Assembly (NCBI GenBank): GCA_964563855.1
Contig: CAZLYU010000003.1
Coordinates: forward strand, 62,001 to 126,000
Direction of reading: 5' to 3'
DNA from: JAFGRR01 sp964563855
Lineage (GTDB): Bacteria; Planctomycetota; Phycisphaerae; UBA1845; Fen-1342
Length of the DNA: 64,000 nt
Under the pieces are notes generated by a model, which ran no database searches, had not been told where the DNA came from, and worked only from the letters and a program-made list of their open reading frames with translations. Positions 27,652 through 35,824 of the stretch are shown here, one piece after another (within the stretch, counting starts at the first letter, position 1; the number at the start of each line of letters is the position of its first letter). The position numbers and the translations under genes are program-made.

Positions 27652-29408
27652 GGTTCGGAAACTTGAAACGCAATGGCGTCGAGCGTTGCTGGGTGCTCGC
27701 CGCGCCGCACCCGCGTCGTGAAGAATTGGCGGCGACGGCGCGGATCGCGCCGCTGCTGGCGCAAGTGCTGCTGAATCGCGGGGTCGAGACCGCCGCCGAT
27801 GCGCACGCCTTCCTCAAGCCGGCCTTTCGCGACCTGTTGCTGCCGGCGGAACTGCCCGGCGCTGAAGAAGCGGCGGAAGCGCTGCACAGCGCCGCTCGCG
27901 CCGGTCAAAAGATCGTCATCTACGGCGACTACGACGTTGACGGCGTCACCGGGACGACGATCTTGTGGCACGCGCTGCGGCTCTGTGGCGCGGAAGTCGC
28001 GTTTTACATTCCCAGCCGGTTTGACGAAGGCTACGGCCTGAATCGCGAGGCGCTCACGCAGATCCGTGAGGCCGGCGCGAACATCGTGATCTCGGTGGAT
28101 TGCGGCGTGACCGCGATCGAGGAAGCGGCCCACGCCCGCGCGCTCGGCCTGAAGCTGATCATTACCGATCATCACCTGCCGAAAGAAACGTTGCCCGCCG
28201 CCGACGTGCTGGTACACCCGACGGCGGTGCGTGCTTCGCGAAACCCGGACTTGTGCGGGGCCGCCGTGGCGCTCAAGGTGGCGTGGGCGCTGGCGCAGCG
28301 GGCGAGCGGTGGACGCGCGTCTGAGCAGTGGCGGACCTTTCTGCTCGATGCGACGGCGTTCGCGGCGCTCGGGTTGGTGGCCGACATCGTCCCGCTGACA
28401 GGCGAGAACCGCATCATCGCAACGTACGGGTTGCGGCAACTGCGACACACGCAAAACCCCGGCTTGCGGGCGCTGCTCGAGGTGTCGGGCGTGGCGGGCA
28501 AGGCCAGCTACGACGACTACGACGTCGGGTTTCAGCTCGCGCCGCGGCTGAATGCGGTCGGACGTCTGGGGCATGCGCGACTGGCGGTCGAGATGTTTAC
28601 GACCGCGGGCCCGGCGCAGGCGCTCCAGATTGCGCGGACGCTCGATCAGCAAAACCGCCAGCGCCAAACCGTGGAGCGCAACATCACCAAGCAGGCCGAA
28701 GCGCTCGTGACCGAAAACGGCTACGACCGCGACGGCTGCCGCGGCATCGTGCTCGCCAGCCGAGACTGGCACGCCGGCGTGATCGGCATCGTGGCGTCGC
28801 GCATGGTCGACCGATTTCACCGTCCGACCGTAATGATCGCGCTCGAGAACGGCGTCGGGCAGGGCTCCGGACGCAGCATCAAACACTTCCCGCTCTACGA
28901 CGCTCTCAACCGCTGCGGCGAGCACCTGCTGAGCTTCGGCGGACACGCGATGGCCGCCGGGCTGCGCGTGCACGCGGACCACGTCGATGCATTCCGTGAT
29001 GCGTTTTGCCGCGTAGCAGACAACTTGCTCACGCCGCGGGATTTGCAACCGCGACTCGAGCTGGACGACGAGACCCCGCTGGCCGCGCTCACGCCCGAGG
29101 CCGTCGGCGTGATCGACCACTTGGCGCCGTTTGGACCGGGCAATCGGCGCGTGCGTCTGGCGACGACCGCGGTGGAGTTGGTCGGTTCGCCGCGGACGTG
29201 CGGCAAAGCGGGTCGTCACCTGCAGTTCACGGTGCGGCAAGGGCAAGAGCATCGCAAGGCGATTGCGTTCGGCGCCGGCGAACACGCCGAAGCGCTGGCC
29301 GATCAGCGGCGCCTGCGGCTGGCGTTTGAGCCCTTGGTCAGCGAGTGGCAGGGGCGTCGCCGCGTGGAGTTACGCGTGCTGGACTGGAAGGCGGCGGACG
29401 ACGCCTGA
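27648..29408 (+). CDS. recJ: Single-stranded-DNA-specific exonuclease RecJ
   Basis: 586 residues. A 5'-to-3' exonuclease on single-stranded DNA, used in recombination and mismatch repair. DHH-family motifs are in order: IYGDYDVDGVTGTTIL (motif I), ISVDCGVTA (II), IITDHHLP (III, the DHH), and ADVLVHPT. The DHHA1 domain motif GQGSGRSIKHF and LLSFGGHAMAAGL follow, then the C-terminal OB-like domain. The GTG start overlaps the mtnP stop, so it is read with mtnP. A hairpin terminator lies 80 bases after the stop. Length is normal for the family (about 570-590). Confidence 0.95.
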   Translation: MRFGNLKRNGVERCWVLAAPHPRREELAATARIAPLLAQVLLNRGVETAADAHAFLKPAFRDLLLPAELPGAEEAAEALHSAARAGQKIVIYGDYDVDGVTGTTILWHALRLCGAEVAFYIPSRFDEGYGLNREALTQIREAGANIVISVDCGVTAIEEAAHARALGLKLIITDHHLPKETLPAADVLVHPTAVRASRNPDLCGAAVALKVAWALAQRASGGRASEQWRTFLLDATAFAALGLVADIVPLTGENRIIATYGLRQLRHTQNPGLRALLEVSGVAGKASYDDYDVGFQLAPRLNAVGRLGHARLAVEMFTTAGPAQALQIARTLDQQNRQRQTVERNITKQAEALVTENGYDRDGCRGIVLASRDWHAGVIGIVASRMVDRFHRPTVMIALENGVGQGSGRSIKHFPLYDALNRCGEHLLSFGGHAMAAGLRVHADHVDAFRDAFCRVADNLLTPRDLQPRLELDDETPLAALTPEAVGVIDHLAPFGPGNRRVRLATTAVELVGSPRTCGKAGRHLQFTVRQGQEHRKAIAFGAGEHAEALADQRRLRLAFEPLVSEWQGRRRVELRVLDWKAADDA

Positions 29409-29487
29409 GCCGCGTCAATGCATCCGGCCGCGCTCGCCGAGCCGAGCCTGCCGGCGATCTGACCTGGTCAAAATGAAGAAACGCCGT

Positions 29488-29522
29488 GAGGCGCCGACCG
29501 TTTAGAGCGCGGTCGGCGCCTC
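29488..29522. terminator. Bidirectional terminator between recJ and flagellin
   Basis: A perfect 13-base inverted repeat (29488-29500 with 29510-29522) with a nine-base loop. Flanks are T-rich on both strands (GTTTG...GTTTT on plus; GTTTCTTCATTTT on minus). It lies between convergent genes and can end transcription from both. Confidence 0.8.
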
Positions 29523-29596
29523 GCGGTTTGCGAGTTTTCAGACGTGTGCGTCGCTCGCGATCTGAGTCGCGGAAATCGCGAGCGCGCGAGCTGCGT

Positions 29597-31027
29597 TTAG
29601 CCGAGCAGCGCGAGCACGTTCTGCGGATTCGAATTCGCGATCCGCAGGGTGTTCGTCGCGGCCTGGGTGAGGATCTGCGACCGCGTCAGGTTCGCGGTTT
29701 CCGACGCATAGTCGGTTTCGCGGATCGTGCTCTCAGCCGCCGTCGTGTTCTCATAGGTGACCATGAGCGAGTTCGACGTCGTCTCAAGCGTGTTACGCTG
29801 GAAGGCGCCGAGTCGACCTCGCAGGAACGAGATCTGGTCCTGGGCCTCGCGCACGATCCGTTGCGCTTCACCGAACCGGCCGGTCGACAGCGCGTTGGTC
29901 TTGCCCGTCGCGAGTGTCGAGAGCTTGTCGGTCGCTCCGAGGTTGCCGGTCGTGACCGACTGGATGCCCAAACTCGCCAATCCCGCGAGATTCAGCGTCG
30001 GCGAGATCATGAAGTCGGCGCCGCCGCCAGTCACTTCGAACGAGCCCTGGCCTACCGTGTTGAACGCCTCGGCGATGTCGATGTCGACGCTGAGGACAGC
30101 GCTGCGGGCGCTGGCCCGCAGGCCGTCGGTGATGGCGGCGCTGCCGTTAATGTTGACGGTGGCGTCGCGGCCGTCGTCCTGCACTTCGTTGCCGGCGCCG
30201 AGACCGGTGAGGTTGCCCGCGAAGTTGGTCGACGAGTCGTCGAGCACGTTGATCTTGACGAACTGCGACGAGCCGAACTCCGAGCTTTGCAGATAGAGCT
30301 GGTTGTTGGTCGACGCGATCGCCGACACGCCGGTGAGCAACGTGCTCTGATTGATCGCGGTCTGGATGTTCGCGATCGTGGTGCCCGAGCCAAACGTGAG
30401 CGTCTCGGTGCCGATATTGCCGACCACCTCGATGGTCACCGAACCACCGACGATGTTCGACGTCGCGTAGTTCAGCTCGGCCTTCTGCGCCGAGGCGGCG
30501 ATGTCGACCGTCACGCTGCGATAGCCGTCTCCGGGCAGATTCGCGGCGGCGACCCGCACCGAGCTGAACTCGCTCGTGCTGTGACCGCTCAGCGTGTAGT
30601 CGAGCTCGCCGGAGAGCAGTCGGCGCCCCTGAAACTCGGTGGTGTTGGCGAAGCGGTCGATCGACGCAAGGATCGAGTCGATCTGGAGCTGGTTCGCGTC
30701 GCGTTCCTGCTCGCTGATGCCCGCTTCGTTCGCGCTGCGGTCGACCAGGTCTTCCAGGTCGGTCAGCAGCTTGTTGATCTCGACGAGCCCGCCTTCCGCG
30801 GTGGCGATGACGTTGTTGGCGCGCGAGATGTTGGTGATCGCCGCCTGCAGCGCGACTTTCTCAGCACGCAACGCCTCGGAGGCGATCAACCCGGCCGGGT
30901 CGTCTTTTCCATTGTTGATCCGCAGCCCCGTGCTCAACCGGTTGATTGAGGTGTTGAGGTCGCGGTTGGTCGAGCCCAGCACGCGCTGAGCGACAAGCGA
31001 CGGAATGTTGGTGTTGATGCGACTCAT
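29597..31027 (-). CDS. fliC: Flagellin
   Basis: 476 residues. The conserved D0/D1 ends are intact: N-terminal MSRINTNIPSLVAQRVLG...NRLSTGLRINNGKDDPAGL and C-terminal FLRGRLGAFQRNTLET...ETDYASETANLTRSQIL...NPQNVLALLG. The middle holds a flagellin IN motif (TTIANIQTAINQSTLLTGVSA) and a DDGRDATVNING segment. It forms the filament, exported through the flagellar apparatus without a signal peptide. GGAGG lies nine bases before the ATG, inside a small hairpin (31035-31048). It is a diverged paralogue of the neighbouring flagellin upstream. The csrA and fliW genes lie just beyond. Confidence 0.95.
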   Translation of the reverse strand: MSRINTNIPSLVAQRVLGSTNRDLNTSINRLSTGLRINNGKDDPAGLIASEALRAEKVALQAAITNISRANNVIATAEGGLVEINKLLTDLEDLVDRSANEAGISEQERDANQLQIDSILASIDRFANTTEFQGRRLLSGELDYTLSGHSTSEFSSVRVAAANLPGDGYRSVTVDIAASAQKAELNYATSNIVGGSVTIEVVGNIGTETLTFGSGTTIANIQTAINQSTLLTGVSAIASTNNQLYLQSSEFGSSQFVKINVLDDSSTNFAGNLTGLGAGNEVQDDGRDATVNINGSAAITDGLRASARSAVLSVDIDIAEAFNTVGQGSFEVTGGGADFMISPTLNLAGLASLGIQSVTTGNLGATDKLSTLATGKTNALSTGRFGEAQRIVREAQDQISFLRGRLGAFQRNTLETTSNSLMVTYENTTAAESTIRETDYASETANLTRSQILTQAATNTLRIANSNPQNVLALLG

Positions 31028-31034
31028 CGTTCGA

Positions 31035-31048
31035 CGCCTCCAAAGGCG
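31035..31048 (-). promoter_or_regulatory. Candidate CsrA-binding hairpin in flagellin leader
   Basis: On the minus strand the leader reads CGCC-TTTGGA-GGCG: a four-base GC stem with a six-base loop that exposes GGA. The GGAGG of the ribosome-binding site spans loop and stem, nine bases before the ATG. GGA in a hairpin loop over the ribosome-binding site is the classic CsrA target form. csrA and fliW are encoded 2-3 kb upstream in the same block. Confidence 0.5.
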
Positions 31049-31149
31049 ATGCGGTGTTCAGCCCGTCAAGCGGACTACGCGTTGCTGGCTAAGCCTCGCG
31101 CACTGCTGATCGGCCTCGCTGACCGACCGGGTTTTTGTTGACAGAGTGC

Positions 31150-31177
31150 AAATCGTCCGGGAATCCGACGCGCTTTA
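31150..31177 (-). promoter_or_regulatory. Candidate sigma-28 promoter for flagellin
   Basis: On the minus strand TAAA (31177-31174) is followed after 16 bases by GACGATTT (31157-31150), compared with TAAA-N15-GCCGATAA for FliA promoters. Five of eight -10 bases match, and the spacer is one base long. It lies about 120 bases before the flagellin ATG and after the previous gene's terminator, where a promoter is needed. Confidence 0.35.
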
Positions 31178-31216
31178 ATTATCCACGCCCGGACGCAAGC
31201 GCGGAGGCGACAAACA

Positions 31217-31250
31217 ACCCCCGCGACGCGCCGAAACGCGCCGCGGGGGT
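31217..31250 (-). terminator. Terminator after upstream flagellin gene
   Basis: Stem ACCCCCGCG/CGCGGGGGT with an inner CGCG/CGCG pairing around loop CCGAAA and one A/C mismatch. It starts 49 bases past the stop of the flagellin gene at 31299-32732. The T tract after it on the minus strand is weak (GTTTGT), so termination may be partial. Confidence 0.6.
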
Positions 31251-31298
31251 CGGTGAGCGGGCCTGCGCGGCCCTTCTTATCGGCGTAAAACTTCTCGG

Positions 31299-32732
31299 CT
31301 AACCGAGCAACTGCAACACAGACTGCGGAACCTGGTTCGCAAGGCCCAACGCGTTGGTCCCGGATTGCACCAGAACCTGATTGCGGGACAACTGCGATGT
31401 CTCATAAGCGAAGTCCGCATCGCGGATGGTGCTCTCCGAGGCGGTCAGGTTCTCCATCGTGATGCCCAATTGGTTCACGTTGGTCGCCAGTGTGTTCTTC
31501 TCGAAGGCGCCCAAGCGGCCGCGGATCACGGACACTTGATTGATCGACTCGTCCACAATGCGGGATGCTTCGGTGAGCTTGCCGCTGAACATGTCGAACG
31601 CGCCGCCGGTCAGCACCTGCGACAGGAAGCCGGTCCCGGTCTCACCGAGCCGCGAGGCCGCGACCGACGGGATGCCGACCCCGGTTTGCAGGTTGCTGGT
31701 GACGCGCGGTCCGAGTTGGAAAAGCGCGCCGCCGCCGGTGATGTCGAACGTCGATGTCTGCCCGACGGCGAACTGCCGGTCGAGGACGAGTTCAAGATCG
31801 AGGGAGCTGGTCTTCAACCGCAGGTGGTTGCCGTCGCCGGTGCTGCGGGCGCCGTTGACCATCGCGATCGCGTCTCGACCTTCGTCGTGCGTGTCCGGGT
31901 TGCCCGCGGAGTCTTGCACCGGGAACGACCCGCCGCCGGGGAGCACACTGAGCTTCACAAACTGCTGACTGCCCAGTTCGCTGCTGAAGATGCGCACCCC
32001 TGACGCACCGCTGGCGCCCGACGCTTGCGCGGACACGCCGGTCGAATCGCTGACAGCGTTGATCGCCGCCGCAATCTGCGCCCCCGTCGTTCCCGAAGCG
32101 AAACTGATGGTGGTCGCGCCGATCTTGCCCTGAATCTCGATGGTCACTTCGTTCGGAACCGAACTCGCGACGTACTGCAACTCGCCCGGCTGGGCCGATT
32201 GCACCAGTTCAACTTCAACGGGCACGTTCGTGCGGGTGCCGAACTGCGCGCCGTGAATCTTGAGGTTCCTCATCGCCGACGTCGCGACGCCGCTGGTGGC
32301 GTAGCCGAGCGATCCATCGAGCAGATTGCGTCCGGCGAAGGTCGTCGAGTTTGCAATGCGCGTGATGCTGGCGATCGCGGAGTCGATCTGCAACTGGTTC
32401 GCGCGGATTTCGTCATCCGACAGCGCACCGCGGTTCGCAGCTTCGACGATCTTCTCCTGAATACTGCGCAGCAGCGAGGAGACTTCGTCGAGTGCGCCCT
32501 CGGCGGTGGCGATGATGTTCGACGCCCGCTGCGAGTTGCGGATCGCTTGTCCGACGGCGCTGACTTCGCTGCGCAGTCGTTCCGAGACGATCAGCCCCGC
32601 GGGGTCGTCCTTGCCATGGTTGATGCGCAAGCCCGTACTGAGACGTTCGAGCGTGCCGTTGAGGTTCTGGTAATTCGAATTGAGATGTCGTTGCGCGATG
32701 ACCGCGCCAACGTTGCTGTTAATGCGAGCCAT
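31299..32732 (-). CDS. Flagellin, second paralogue
   Basis: 477 residues. Same architecture as the flagellin at 29597-31027: MARINSNVGAVIAQRHLN start, RLSTGLRINHGKDDPAGL, an IN motif (TTGAQIAAAINAVSDSTGVSA), DEGRDAIAMVNG, and the D1/D0 end VIRGRLGAFEKNTL...NQVPQSVLQLLG. The two share end domains and central plan but differ along most of the sequence, so the duplication is old. A strong AGGAGGAT ribosome-binding site precedes the ATG and contains two GGA triplets. It starts 66 bases after csrA, probably within the same transcript. The two could form different filament zones. Confidence 0.94.
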   Translation of the reverse strand: MARINSNVGAVIAQRHLNSNYQNLNGTLERLSTGLRINHGKDDPAGLIVSERLRSEVSAVGQAIRNSQRASNIIATAEGALDEVSSLLRSIQEKIVEAANRGALSDDEIRANQLQIDSAIASITRIANSTTFAGRNLLDGSLGYATSGVATSAMRNLKIHGAQFGTRTNVPVEVELVQSAQPGELQYVASSVPNEVTIEIQGKIGATTISFASGTTGAQIAAAINAVSDSTGVSAQASGASGASGVRIFSSELGSQQFVKLSVLPGGGSFPVQDSAGNPDTHDEGRDAIAMVNGARSTGDGNHLRLKTSSLDLELVLDRQFAVGQTSTFDITGGGALFQLGPRVTSNLQTGVGIPSVAASRLGETGTGFLSQVLTGGAFDMFSGKLTEASRIVDESINQVSVIRGRLGAFEKNTLATNVNQLGITMENLTASESTIRDADFAYETSQLSRNQVLVQSGTNALGLANQVPQSVLQLLG

Positions 32733-32798
32733 TGGCCATCCTCCTTGAACGGTTCGTGGCTACCGTACCTGAGTGCACTGAATGCCCGCCGCCGATGG

Positions 32799-33041
32799 CT
32801 AGCGACTTTTGCGCGCTTTGGCGGGCGGTGCGGTAACCTCGGCCAGGTCGTCCGAATTGACCTTGGCCGCCTTGCGGTTTTCGCGCTGGATCGCGTCGTA
32901 AACCTCTTTGCGGTGAACCGGTATTTCGGCTGGGGCGATGATGCCAAGACGCACCTTGTCGCCCCTGATGTCGACGACCGTGACTTGCACGTTGTCGCCG
33001 ATCGTGATGGATTCGTCTCGCTGTCGTGAGAGCACCAACAT
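32799..33041 (-). CDS. csrA: Carbon storage/translation regulator CsrA
   Basis: 80 residues. A dimeric RNA-binding protein that blocks translation by binding GGA motifs. MLVLSRQRDESITIGDNVQVTVVDIRGDKVRLGI and APAEIPVHRKEVYDAI are the complete canonical core with the RNA-contact residues Leu4 and Arg44-like IPVHR. A basic C-terminal tail (about 60-80, KVNSDDLAEVTAPPAKARKSR) is extra. AAGGAG lies six to seven bases before the ATG, which fixes the start. It is placed between fliW and the flagellins, as in Bacillus-type FliW-CsrA circuits where FliW frees flagellin mRNA from CsrA. Confidence 0.95.
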   Translation of the reverse strand: MLVLSRQRDESITIGDNVQVTVVDIRGDKVRLGIIAPAEIPVHRKEVYDAIQRENRKAAKVNSDDLAEVTAPPAKARKSR

Positions 33042-33202
33042 CCGCGGCTCCTTCCTGGATTGCATCGAACATGGGAACCGTGCTGGCGTCGACCGCGTCG
33101 TCCGGTTGACGAAGATCGACTGAGCTCGCCGCCTTCGCACCAACGCCGACTGACGGCGGCTGAGCCGCGCACCTGGCTCGCTGTGTTCGATTGAGCGCTG
33201 TC

Positions 33203-33208
33203 ATTATA
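33203..33208 (-). promoter_or_regulatory. Candidate -10 element upstream of csrA
   Basis: TATAAT on the minus strand, in the 193 bases between the fliW stop and the csrA start. No good -35 hexamer at normal spacing, so only a weak call. It would give csrA and the second flagellin a promoter independent of the flagellar operon, with a leader of about 155 bases. Confidence 0.3.
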
Positions 33209-33234
33209 CCCGACCTTCCTTGGAAGACCGCACC

Positions 33235-33684
33235 CTACGCCGACTTCGCCGCCGCCTGCTCAGTGTTGAGCGGCATCAGGCGGTGACGCGTGGTGTATTT
33301 GCGGTCAGACAGCACGAGCTGTCGGCCCTTGAGCGACGTCGCCCCGACGACCAGCGGTCCGAGCAGGTTCGCCGTCAGAAACCCGTCAACCCGATTGACG
33401 ATCACCAGCACCTGGCTGTCGGCGACATCGCGCATGCCAAGCGCCCGCAAATCATCGTTGCGAATCGACGCCTGATAGTCCGGTACGAAGTTGAGCGGGT
33501 CGCAGACCACAAACGCGAGCTGCGGATCCTCGACCGACTGCAGCCAGAAGAAGACCGGATCGGTCGACGTCTGGATCAACGCGAAGCGCTGGTGTCGGGG
33601 AAATCCCAACAGCCCGTCAGCGAACACGATGATCCGTGCGTCATCGACTTCCAACTGTCCGAAACGAGACGTTTCGATGAGCAT
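33235..33684 (-). CDS. fliW: Flagellar assembly factor FliW
   Basis: 149 residues. FliW binds flagellin in the cytoplasm and, when flagellin is low, binds CsrA and relieves repression of flagellin translation. Family features: MLIETSRFGQLEVDDARIIVFADGLLGFP, QSVEDPQLAFVVCDPLNFVPDY and ADSQVLVIVNR, LTANLLGPLVV. TTGGAGC before the ATG at 33684 supports this start; the frame extends 46 codons further without family similarity. It lies between flgL and csrA. The 221 bases before it hold no gene; a GC-rich stem-loop (33769-33786) is there without a T tract. Confidence 0.94.
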   Translation of the reverse strand: MLIETSRFGQLEVDDARIIVFADGLLGFPRHQRFALIQTSTDPVFFWLQSVEDPQLAFVVCDPLNFVPDYQASIRNDDLRALGMRDVADSQVLVIVNRVDGFLTANLLGPLVVGATSLKGRQLVLSDRKYTTRHRLMPLNTEQAAAKSA

Positions 33685-33905
33685 GAAACTGCTCCAACGT
33701 GGCTTAGCCAGTCGGATGCGCCAGACCAACGCGGCGGCCGCCTTCGACCACCAAGAACCCGTTCGTCTGGCCGGGGCGCTCCGGCCGCCCACCCGCGCTT
33801 GCACCGCGGATGATCCGGTCACGGCGGGTCAAGCCACCCGCGCCCGCCGCGACAATCTTTCGCCTCTGGCCTCCAAGTCAGCGCTGAGCTCCTGCTCGGC
33901 GCTCG

Positions 33906-35807
33906 CTATCTCAAAAAGTCCAACAGCGACAGGCCCTGCACCCGGGCCGCGGTCGCCATGTTTGCTTGCAAAGCAGTCTCGATCGACTGATACCGCACGA
34001 TCGCATCCGCGATGTCGACATCGCGCACGTCGCTCGCCAACGCCTCGGCCGCGTAGCGCTCGGCTTCGATGCGCTGCGCCCGGATATCCATGGTTTGCGC
34101 CCGAGCCGCCATCTCGCCGCGCACCTGCTCCATGTGGCGCATCACGCGTTCCAAGCGCTCGCCGGCGAAGGTCAGGCTGCGCGTGTCGTTCTCCAAGAGT
34201 CCGTCGCGAATCTCGATGAGCGTCGTGAACGCGCCCTCCACGCGCACGGGATTCACGTCGCGTCCCCGGACGTCGAGCCCCGGGGCGAGCCCGTCAAGAC
34301 CCAGGGCGCGCAGCGCCGACGACGATCCCAGCGACGTCAGCGCGAGCGTTCCAGCCCCACCGCTGATGTCGCGCAAATTGATGCCGTTGGCGCCGGCCGC
34401 CAGTGACGCGTCCACCAACCCAGTCGCGTTGAACGCATCCAGCACATCCTGCAGCGTGCGGGCCGCGCTCAGGTCGATGTCCGCCGTCGCGCCGTTCGAT
34501 GCGGTGACGCGCACGTCCGGCCCGTCAGCGACGTTCACGCCGCGACCCAGATTCAGGTCGGAGAGCGCGACGGCTTCGCGTACGGTGCGGAGCCCGAGGT
34601 TGGTCGCGGCGGAACCGGCGCGGTCTTCGATGCGCAAGTCAACGCCGGAGACGCGATTCAACACGTCGATTCGGTCGCCATCGGCGCTCAGCCGCGCCCA
34701 GACCCCGGCGCCCGCGGTGTTGATCGTGTTCAGGACGTCTTCAATCGTTTCCGCACTCGACAGGTCGATGTCGACCGTTCGTTCGCCGTTGCTGATCCGC
34801 AAACCGCCGGTCAGGTCAATCCCGGCGCCCCCGCCGAGCGACGCAATCGGAGACCGCGCCGTCAACTTCGGATTGAGGTCGTGGCTCAACATCGGGCTGC
34901 CCGTGGCGTCGAGCGTCTGCAGACCGAGCGTGCGAACCGTCGCACCGCCGCCGCTGTCGCGAACGGCGATCGGCGCGCCCGCGTCGAGCCGCAACGCGCG
35001 GCCATCGATGGTCGCGTTCACACCCGCCGGCAACTCGGCGTTAAGACGGTCGATGACGTCGCCGATCGTGGCGGCGTCAGCAAGGTCAACTTCGCTCTCG
35101 ACGCCGCCGACGCTGAACACCAAACGCGTCAGTAGCGGCGGTTCGCCCAGCGGCCCCCGCAGATCGCTGATCCGCGTTTCACGCGTCAGCGCCGGATCGA
35201 GATCGACCTGACCCGGCACGGGCGTCGAGACCGCCCCGAAGAAGCTCATGCCAGAAATGGTGAATGCGTCTTGCGAGAAGTCGGAGTCGATGATCGTCTC
35301 GCGACGCCCTTCGTCTCCGCTGAACACCACCCCGCCCAGGCCCCACTCGAACGGCGTCTGCGAAGTTTGATGTCCGCTGAACAAGTACTGATTGACGTGC
35401 TGCGCGTTGCCCAGCGCGATCGCCTGGTCAATCAGCGATGTCACGACCGTGGCGAGCGAGGCCCGTTCATCAGCGCTGATCGTGTCGTTGACGCTTTCCA
35501 ACGTCACGCGCTTGGCCTCACGCATCAACTCGATCGCGCTGTCCATGCTCGATTCGACCGTGCTGATCGTCGTGTTTACGACGTTCAGGTTGTCGTGCAC
35601 TTGCTGAACGCGATCGAGCTGACGACCGATCACGCCGGCCTTCATCGCTCCGCCCGGGTCTTCACTGGGCGTCTGGAAGCGCAGGCCGGTCGCCAATTGG
35701 TTTTGCGTGTTGAACAGATCGAGCTGGCGCGCCTTCACCGTATTGAGGAGCTGGAAGCTCTTCAGATACTGGCTGACGCGTCCAAAACTGACCGAGTTCA
35801 CCGCCAT
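33906..35807 (-). CDS. flgL: Hook-filament junction protein FlgL, enlarged by IN repeats
   Basis: 633 residues, about twice the usual 300-420. Both flagellin-like ends are present: N-terminal LNTVKARQLDLFNTQNQLATG, PSEDPGGAMKAGVIGRQLDRV, and C-terminal QVRGEMAARAQTMDIRAQRIEAER...DIADAIVRYQSIETALQAN. The middle (about 225-505) has three copies of a flagellin IN-type unit, with core lines TIGDVIDRLN (248), TIEDVLNTIN (354) and TLQDVLDAFN (451), each followed by a beta region ending near LGL. FlgL joins the filament to the FlgK-capped hook. It starts 17 bases after flgK, in the same operon. Confidence 0.92.
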   Translation of the reverse strand: MAVNSVSFGRVSQYLKSFQLLNTVKARQLDLFNTQNQLATGLRFQTPSEDPGGAMKAGVIGRQLDRVQQVHDNLNVVNTTISTVESSMDSAIELMREAKRVTLESVNDTISADERASLATVVTSLIDQAIALGNAQHVNQYLFSGHQTSQTPFEWGLGGVVFSGDEGRRETIIDSDFSQDAFTISGMSFFGAVSTPVPGQVDLDPALTRETRISDLRGPLGEPPLLTRLVFSVGGVESEVDLADAATIGDVIDRLNAELPAGVNATIDGRALRLDAGAPIAVRDSGGGATVRTLGLQTLDATGSPMLSHDLNPKLTARSPIASLGGGAGIDLTGGLRISNGERTVDIDLSSAETIEDVLNTINTAGAGVWARLSADGDRIDVLNRVSGVDLRIEDRAGSAATNLGLRTVREAVALSDLNLGRGVNVADGPDVRVTASNGATADIDLSAARTLQDVLDAFNATGLVDASLAAGANGINLRDISGGAGTLALTSLGSSSALRALGLDGLAPGLDVRGRDVNPVRVEGAFTTLIEIRDGLLENDTRSLTFAGERLERVMRHMEQVRGEMAARAQTMDIRAQRIEAERYAAEALASDVRDVDIADAIVRYQSIETALQANMATAARVQGLSLLDFLR

Positions 35808-35824
35808 CGCTTGCTTGCTCCGCT

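Noticed and set aside
27378..29285. 635-codon minus-strand open frame over recJ
   Set aside because: Antisense shadow of recJ and the mtnP end; no family features.
29486..30949. 487-codon plus-strand open frame over the flagellin gene
   Set aside because: Antisense shadow with Arg/Val/Gly bias and no family features.
33769..33786. GGCCGG/CCGGCC stem-loop between flgL and fliW as terminator
   Set aside because: Short, no T tract; could be chance in GC-rich DNA.
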